In this document: one piece after another, positions 61,068 through 64,000 of the stretch
Numbering within the stretch: position 1 is the stretch's first letter
Layout of the letters: each line of letters opens with the position of its first letter
NCBI RefSeq assembly: GCF_004135365.1
Contig: NZ_CP035492.1
Coordinates: forward strand, 682,001-746,000
Source: Paenibacillus protaetiae
GTDB taxonomy: Bacteria; Bacillota; Bacilli; Paenibacillales; Paenibacillaceae
Length of the DNA: 64,000 bases
Direction: 5' to 3'
Made by a program: the position numbers and the translations under genes
Notes under the pieces: model-generated
What the model was told of the DNA's origin: nothing
Database searches by the model: none
Seen by the model: the letters and a program-made list of their open reading frames with translations, nothing else

Positions 61068-63263
61068 GTGATAGGACATGATTTAGGCGGACGCTATGAG
61101 ATTATATCCCGGATCGGCGGGGGCGGCATGGCGCTTGTCTACAAGGCGCATGACGTGCTGTTAAACCGTTATGTCGCTGTTAAAGTGCTGCGTCAGCAGT
61201 TTGTTCATGATGAGGAATTTATTCACCGCTTTCGCCGCGAGGCGCAATCGGCAGCTGCGTTATCCCATCCGAATGTCGTCAGCATCTACGATGTTGGACA
61301 AGAGGATGATACCCATTATATCGTCATGGAATATATCGAAGGCCATAATTTGAATGAGATTATACAAGAACGCGCGCCGCTGCAGGCAGAGGAAGCGGTG
61401 CGTATTGCCGTGCAAATCGCGGATGCTCTAGACCATGCGCATTCTAATCATATTATTCATCGCGATATTAAACCGCATAATATTCTGATCGGCAAAAACG
61501 GCCGGGTCAAAGTAACGGATTTCGGCATCGCAAGAGCCGTCACCTCGTCTACCATTACGCAAACCGGCTCGGTTGTCGGGTCGGTCCATTATTTTTCGCC
61601 GGAGCATGCCAAAGGTGTAACCGCCGGCGAGAAGTCGGATATTTATTCGCTTGGCATTGTGCTCTATCAGATGGTGACGGGCCGCCTTCCTTTTCTGGGA
61701 GAAAGCCCGATCAGCGTAGCGCTTAAGCATTTGCAGGAACCGTTTGAGGAGCCGCGCAAAGTAAATCCGCATATTCCTCAAAGCGTGGAAAACATTATTT
61801 TAAGGGCAATGCGCAAAAATCCTTCTGAGCGGTACGTTTCCGCTCGTGAAATGTTAAGTGATCTGGACAATTGCCTGCGGCCGGAAAGACTGAACGAACC
61901 GAAAGCCGATTTTGAATCGGATCATGATCTGGAGGAAACAAGGGTCATGCCGGCGATTCGTCCCGGCGATTTCAAGCCAGCAGCCAGCATTGCAGATAAG
62001 CCGCCTGAGCGTCACCCGGCGCATGCGAATCCCGCTCATTCTGCGTCTCCTGTACTGGAACGAAAACAAGCCAGCGCAGACACCGCTTCTCCGAAAGCGA
62101 AAGGCTGGAAGCGGCCGACAACGATTGTTATCTCGACACTCGTTATATTGGCTTTAATCATTTGCGGCTTTATATGGCTGCTTGGCAAACTTGACACGCC
62201 TGAAGTGGACGTGCCAAATGTCATTGGCCAGACGGAAGAAGCGGCAAGGCAGATGATTGAAGAGAAAGGCTTGAAAGTTGAGGAGCCTGTCCAGCATGAA
62301 TATAACGATGAGATAGCTAAAGGTATCGTCTTTGACCAGAATAAGCAGCATATGACGACCAAGCAAGGTTCCAGCATTGCTCTAAAGGTCAGTGACGGGC
62401 CGCAGCCTGAATTGTTAAGCGATTATCGCGGACAGCAGATCAAATCGGTCAAAGATGCGCTAATCGCGTTAGGCGTTGATGCCAATAGCATCCAAGTGAC
62501 CGAACAATACAGCGATGATCAGGATCCGGGAGTTGTCCTGGAGCAGACGCCGGCGCCGCAGTCGGAATTTGTGCCGGAAGAAGCGACTTTTACTTTTGTG
62601 GTCAGCAAAGGCAAAGAAACGTTCAACATGCCTAAACTTGTCGGCAAGTCGCTTGCGGATGCGAAGAAGATGATCGCGGATGCCGGATTAAAGCTTTCCG
62701 ACGATGATATTTTATATGAAAGCAGTTATGAGTATGCCAAAGACCAAGTTATTGACCAGTCTCCGTACGCGGCGGGCGAAGCGGTATCCAAAGGCGCAAG
62801 CATCTCGCTTCGCGTAAGCTCGGGCGCACCGGCAGATGCTAAGCAATATCAGTTTAACGTGGACATTTCGCCGGCCCAGGAAGGCAAAAAAAGCGAAGTG
62901 CTGCTTATTTACAGCGATGCCCGCGGCCAAAATGTAGAAGAGAAGCATACGATTACGAAACGCCAAGTGTTCCCGGTAACGGTCATTTTGTCGCCGAACA
63001 CGGAAGCGACGCTTATGGTCATGAGGGATGACCAGTTTATCGATACGGTATCGATCAGCTACGACGATATTGTGAATGGGGAAACGTCATCCGTCGTCGC
63101 GGTGCCGGCCGATAATAAACCGGCGGACAGCCAGCCGAGCCCGGACCAGTCGCCGGATAATCCGGCAAGCCCGGATAATGGCAGCGGCACGGACGCCGGA
63201 CATAACGGCAATAATGGAAACGGCGACGGCAAGAATCACGGCGGCAATGAAGGAAATAACTAA
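61068..63263 (+). CDS. prkC: PrkC, membrane Ser/Thr kinase with PASTA repeats
   Basis: Eukaryotic-type kinase that senses muropeptides and controls wall metabolism and spore germination. 731 residues. Kinase domain (about 1-270): GGGGMALVYKAHD, HRDIKPHNIL, VTDFGIARAV, SVHYFSPEHAKG. One membrane segment (about 347-367), three PASTA domains outside (about 378-445, 446-520, 521-590), then a beta-rich part and a 50-residue Asn/Gly/Asp/Pro-rich tail. GTG start with AGGAGG 8 bp upstream. Pairs with prpC. Confidence 0.96.
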   Translation: MIGHDLGGRYEIISRIGGGGMALVYKAHDVLLNRYVAVKVLRQQFVHDEEFIHRFRREAQSAAALSHPNVVSIYDVGQEDDTHYIVMEYIEGHNLNEIIQERAPLQAEEAVRIAVQIADALDHAHSNHIIHRDIKPHNILIGKNGRVKVTDFGIARAVTSSTITQTGSVVGSVHYFSPEHAKGVTAGEKSDIYSLGIVLYQMVTGRLPFLGESPISVALKHLQEPFEEPRKVNPHIPQSVENIILRAMRKNPSERYVSAREMLSDLDNCLRPERLNEPKADFESDHDLEETRVMPAIRPGDFKPAASIADKPPERHPAHANPAHSASPVLERKQASADTASPKAKGWKRPTTIVISTLVILALIICGFIWLLGKLDTPEVDVPNVIGQTEEAARQMIEEKGLKVEEPVQHEYNDEIAKGIVFDQNKQHMTTKQGSSIALKVSDGPQPELLSDYRGQQIKSVKDALIALGVDANSIQVTEQYSDDQDPGVVLEQTPAPQSEFVPEEATFTFVVSKGKETFNMPKLVGKSLADAKKMIADAGLKLSDDDILYESSYEYAKDQVIDQSPYAAGEAVSKGASISLRVSSGAPADAKQYQFNVDISPAQEGKKSEVLLIYSDARGQNVEEKHTITKRQVFPVTVILSPNTEATLMVMRDDQFIDTVSISYDDIVNGETSSVVAVPADNKPADSQPSPDQSPDNPASPDNGSGTDAGHNGNNGNGDGKNHGGNEGNN

Positions 63264-63276
63264 CAAGGGGATCGAC

Positions 63277-64000
63277 ATGGCTGAACAGCAGCTCAAAGGA
63301 CGGATTGTAAAGGCGTTAAGCGGATACTATTATGTGCGGCCGGATGAAATCACGAGCGCTGGCCACGATATTCAATGCCGGGCGAGAGGCGTGTTCAAAA
63401 AACGCGGCCTCTCGCCGCTTGTCGGCGATCATGTAATCTACAGCCTCACCGAAAACGGGGAAGGCGTAGTAGACGAACTGCTTCCGAGAAGAACGGAGCT
63501 CGTTCGTCCGCCGGTTGCGAATGTGGACTTGGCCGTCCTCGTCTTCTCGGTGACAGAACCGGCGCTTAATTTGCAGCTGCTTGACAAATTTCTCGTCCAT
63601 ATTGAACATGCCGAGATCCGCCCGGTTTTATGTTTAAGCAAAAGCGATCTGGAGCACGAAGGATCGCAGTCGATTGAAGCTAAAGCTGCAGCGGACAAAG
63701 TAAGAGAGCTGTATACCTCGATCGGCTACGAAGTGCTTGGCACCAGCTCCCGGCACAGCGAAGGCATTGACCAGCTGCTGAGCAGGCTTCAAGGGCATGT
63801 AGCTGTATTTGCCGGCCAGTCGGGCGTCGGCAAATCCTCGCTGTTAAACGCCATTGTGCCGGGTCTTGCGCTTGAAACCAATGTAATCAGCAACAAGCTC
63901 GGGCGCGGGAAGCATACGACCCGCCATGTAGAGCTGATAGACGTAGGCGGTGCATACGTTGCGGATACGCCAGGCTTCAGCCAGCTGGACTTTCAAGAGC
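63277..64000 (+). CDS. rsgA: RsgA (CpgA/YloQ), ribosome assembly GTPase, 5' part (runs off window)
   Basis: Circularly permuted GTPase that helps mature the 30S subunit. First 241 codons present. N-terminal OB fold (about 1-75, GRIVKALSGYYYV, then RARGVFKK), next the GTPase with permuted order: LCLSKSDLE (G4), TSSRHSEGI (G5), then AGQSGVGKSSLLNAI (G1), GRGKHTTRH (G2) and DTPGFSQ (G3). The C-terminal zinc domain is beyond the window end. ATG 63277 with AAGGGGATC upstream, 13 bp after prkC, the B. subtilis order. Confidence 0.95.
   Translation, partial: MAEQQLKGRIVKALSGYYYVRPDEITSAGHDIQCRARGVFKKRGLSPLVGDHVIYSLTENGEGVVDELLPRRTELVRPPVANVDLAVLVFSVTEPALNLQLLDKFLVHIEHAEIRPVLCLSKSDLEHEGSQSIEAKAAADKVRELYTSIGYEVLGTSSRHSEGIDQLLSRLQGHVAVFAGQSGVGKSSLLNAIVPGLALETNVISNKLGRGKHTTRHVELIDVGGAYVADTPGFSQLDFQE

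Noticed and set aside
63100-63263. Repetitive CCGGA/AATGG stretch at the end of prkC
   Set aside because: Low-complexity coding tail (Pro/Asp/Asn/Gly), in frame to the stop, not a tandem-repeat locus.

Overview
The window comes from a Gram-positive, endospore-former-type chromosome, most likely Paenibacillus or a close relative. Evidence for this: strong AGGAGG ribosome sites; frequent TTG and GTG starts; Bacillus-type families (YlaN, YlbF/YlbG, YugN, RemA, AcuA/AcuC, PrkC/PrpC, LutABC); and gene order matching the B. subtilis yla-ylb and ylo regions. Genes are dense on both strands and usually separated by clear Rho-independent terminators. I see no rRNA, tRNA, CRISPR array, insertion sequence or prophage.

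Layout. 1-4.3 kb: end of an MTA/SAH nucleosidase gene, then acuA-acuC divergent from acsA (acetate activation and its control by acetylation). 4.3-10.6 kb: a class A penicillin-binding protein with fibronectin-type tails, the YuaF-flotillin pair behind a sigma-W-like promoter, and rpsD with its leader. 10.8-20.5 kb: a GAF-GGDEF protein, a lipoprotein, an M29 aminopeptidase, an HPr-like protein without the phospho-histidine, ylaN, a Ca2+/H+ antiporter, an Asp23-family protein, yugN-ftsW and an M20 amidohydrolase. 20.6-26.5 kb: a CBS protein, an XPB helicase with a partner protein, ylbF-ylbG and an unknown protein. 26.6-30.8 kb: LysR regulator, PHP phosphoesterase and a heparinase-like lyase in one run.

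30.9-64 kb is the ylo-type housekeeping cluster: rqcH, Ca2+-ATPase, dapF, remA, gmk, rpoZ, then coaBC, priA, def, fmt, rsmB, rlmN, prpC, prkC and rsgA (cut by the window end). Between rpoZ and coaBC, normally neighbours, lie about 14 kb of other genes: a DUF2500 protein with a 52-residue membrane protein; a rhamnose operon (rhaEW, an ASRT-family protein, rhaA, rhaB, DeoR regulator); lutABC-lutR; a trhO operon with a cysteine-rich regulator; a free-standing LysR DNA-binding domain; and a membrane protein with a degenerate J domain. The rhamnose and lut genes form a logical chain: rhamnose is split to DHAP and lactaldehyde, the latter is oxidised to L-lactate, and LutABC takes lactate to pyruvate.

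Six genes (GGDEF protein, XPB partner, gmk, rhaA, rhaB, priA) are each broken by the apparent loss of a single G or C, mostly in a homopolymer. gmk and priA are normally essential or nearly so, and every case is a deletion of the same kind, so sequencing or assembly error is the likeliest cause. I annotate these as single genes. The points most worth following up are the ASRT protein in the rhamnose operon, the HPr-like protein, the trhO/Fe-S-type regulator unit with a perfect palindrome over its start site, and the free-standing LysR domain with its own AT-rich palindrome.
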